From Takakia lepidozioides (Eukaryota; Streptophyta; Takakiopsida; Takakiales; Takakiaceae), in contig CM060731.1 of NCBI GenBank assembly GCA_030704615.1, positions 70,662,756 through 70,722,755 of the forward strand: a stretch of DNA of 60,000 nucleotides, in the 5' to 3' direction. The notes beneath the pieces are model-generated. The model saw only the letters and a program-made list of their open reading frames with translations. It had not been told where the DNA came from and searched no databases. The stretch's first letter is position 1; every line of letters starts with the position of its first letter. Shown piece by piece: positions 57,874 through 60,000 of this stretch. The translations under genes and the position numbers were made by a program.

Positions 57874-60000
57874 TGTTGTTAGTTATTACACATAAATTTT
57901 TTTATATAGGGGATTTTTGTCCATTCATAGTTGACATTTGATGACACATTGAAACTATATAAGTTGCTTTTAAAATATTTTAATTTAATAAAAACAAATG
58001 ACTGCTAATATGTACTCAAACTCAATCTACTCGAGATATAATTTATTTGGTGGTGGTAGTAATTCAAATGCTACATGGACCTCTATAAAATTCTATGTAT
58101 TTAGACACAAACAGAGTCATAATGGGTTTTTTAACCTACAAGCCTCTGAGGACTTCTGGTGGCCTCATTCTCTTACGGCCGGAATAGTGGTGTTTATGAA
58201 GGCACTTCACAGTTAGGACTGGGACTATGTACAATATTAGGAATTATAATGTGCATAGTTTTAAGACAGTAAAATTGGATTTTAGGATAGAAATTGAATC
58301 GGAACTGATCGATATTCATTTGGATGAGAATCAATTGTAGATGGATGTAAATAGTCAATTTCGAGCAATGAAGTGGTTATTCGGATTGTTGTATATAAGA
58401 ATTGAACGGAAAGAATGGATATCAGGAAAGCTGAAGCATTACTATGATGAAGAGAGATGAGTGCTTTATGTACAATTTATGTGGGGAGCATGGCCTCTGG
58501 ACTACATAAAAGAGGAAAGGGTGGAAACTTGGCAAGAAGGCTTGAACGTTTCGAGGCGAGCAGCTTGTGCGGTCTTTTGTTCATATTTTTTGTAAGGTTT
58601 TTCTTTCCTGTCTTCCACCCTGCAACACATCACTGCATTTTTTTCCGCTTTTGTTTTATATGGTGCTCAGGGCTTCATTCCAAATTCGAGGGGAGATGTC
58701 AGGGGTTCATGGGTTGTCATTGATTCGACAATTTGTCTGCTGACGGAAAGAATTTTTATTGGGAAAACCCCTGCAGGTAGCATGATGTCATTGGTAGACC
58801 TTAATGTAGCATCGGATTATCATTCAGGCACAAATGACTATTGCATTATCATGTTGGTGTTTCTAAACCAGCTCTAGAAGAGTTAGCAACATGCTTGAGC
58901 CATACTCGCAACAGTGTGTAAGAGCTAATGTACACAGGACCCTACTAGTCTGGACACCTGCGCCCAAAAAGCTGCAGCCAACTCTAAAATTGTAGTTTTT
59001 CCTATACACCACCTTAATCCTAATATTTTGGTGGCACCACCATTTGGATTGACAGATAAGGAACAAGTCAAACCGAAAGATACAAATTTTGGGGCCCATT
59101 TGATCCAATATATGTTTTTCCCTCAGCCTCATGCCAAGTCATTAGGTCTGATTCTGTTTGGGAAGTAGCTGGAAGTTCTTAGAGAAATTGGGAGCCAATT
59201 GTATGCATCTTAGTAATCATTTAACCTCAATTAGTGCAGCTTCAAGCCAAGTGAAATCAGATTGATGATCATGGAGGCGAAGATTGCTGGCGTAGCCTTA
59301 TATTCATCCCATGTCTCTGGTCTCCAGCAATGCCGCAACAGGTGCGCCAGAGGGTGGCAAGAATGGACCATAGCTCTTATGTCAGGTTCAGCCCCCGTTT
59401 AGTAACCTAGGTAGTGCACACTAGTTGTTGTATTTGTATGCTTGGATGATTTTCCACATCCACCAACTATAAGCACCCTTGTTTCTGTCTCCAATGGATC
59501 TCATTCTGATGAGGCATCGGAGACCACAGGGGCTTGTATCAGTATGCAAACATGGTCTACTCCTTTGTCTCTTGGAAATGCATACATCCTGAGACAAGCA
59601 TTGCAGTCAAAGTCCTCAGGTTTGATGTCTGGGTCAGTCAGGCCTAGAAATACGATAGAGACAGGTTTCCGCAAGAAGATCCAGTCATCAATATTAGAGG
59701 CTCAAATTCGGGTTTTACTTGAGAAATGTCTGACAGTGGCAAGTGCAGCTGGAGAAGGGGATCTATTGGGTCTGCAGTGGGTCCAGTGTGGGTCCAATGG
59801 GACTTGGCAACAGAACAGGGAAGAACATGCATTCATCAAAGGCACATTCAAGTGGAATTGTATTTCTCCATGTCCGTGCCCGAGCTGGGAGGTTGAGGCC
59901 GTTGAGAAACGACCTTTGATTACGAGAGTGCAAATGTTAACTTCTTCCAATTTGTCAATTGTGAGTGTTTGTTGCCCTCTCTGGCTATGCAATCTTGCGC
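57874..60000. other. Right flank, no supportable gene
   Basis: AT-rich to about 58.4 kb (continuing the DNA left of the MULE), then mixed sequence. Short open stretches exist at 59700-59990 on both strands, but none matches a family I know and no splice-consistent exon set was found. Confidence 0.5.

Noticed and set aside
59702-59992. 96-codon minus-strand frame at the right edge
   Set aside because: All three frames nearby are partly open and none matches a known family.

Overview
This is nuclear DNA of a streptophyte, most likely a charophyte alga. The intron-bearing genes use GT-AG splicing, there is a plant-type PFP alpha-subunit gene, and there are PLS-type pentatricopeptide (PPR) fragments. 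Gene density is very low and the window is dominated by nested transposable elements. The species cannot be fixed from the sequence. A charophyte such as Chara is my inference, helped by a gypsy element that carries a DNA methyltransferase, a combination I recall being reported from charophytes and dinoflagellates. One gap of exactly 500 N lies at 18921-19420.

Layout. At 1-3161 (minus) lie the first nine exons of the PFP alpha subunit, facing a decayed Tpt1-like RNA 2'-phosphotransferase at 4116-5642 (plus). From 5.6 to 18.9 kb is a repeat graveyard. It holds copia relics, a complete but defective hAT transposon at 9195-13573 (TIRs plus 8-bp duplication GTTTATCC) inserted beside a copia relic, a minus-strand gypsy relic at 15.2-18.2 kb and a copia integrase relic. 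After the gap, 20.88-25.98 kb holds a Ty3/gypsy element whose order is Gag, protease, C5-cytosine DNA methyltransferase, reverse transcriptase and RNase H. The methyltransferase carries the usual motifs I, IV, VI, IX and X. At 26.05-26.99 kb an opposing gypsy integrase relic truncates it. A PPR fragment (27.0-27.3 kb), an unrecognised GC-rich gene (28.07-29.3 kb, minus) and 3 kb of AT-rich gene-free DNA follow.

The second major object is a giant Mutator-like element (MULE) at 32524-57864 (25.3 kb). It has 286/273-bp terminal inverted repeats and a 9-bp target duplication, ATATTAATC. Inside are a multi-exon DDE/SWIM transposase, a minus-strand gene with a Q/T-rich N-terminal region and a C-terminal ULP1 (C48) peptidase domain, a protein-kinase-like gene, two unrecognised minus-strand genes and a decayed PPR gene. 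Between the divergent ULP1 and kinase genes lies an array of 13 palindromes built on GCGACCGCC/GGCGGTCGC. Clusters of a degenerate AGTCTGCTG repeat fill many introns and parts of exons within the element and form no such clusters outside it.

How the parts relate. Most loci carry isolated in-frame TGA/TAG codons or single-base frameshifts in otherwise conserved frames, so they are recently decayed. The RT-RNase H frame (491 codons) and the MULE transposase catalytic exons are the best preserved. The last 2.1 kb of the window contains nothing I can support.
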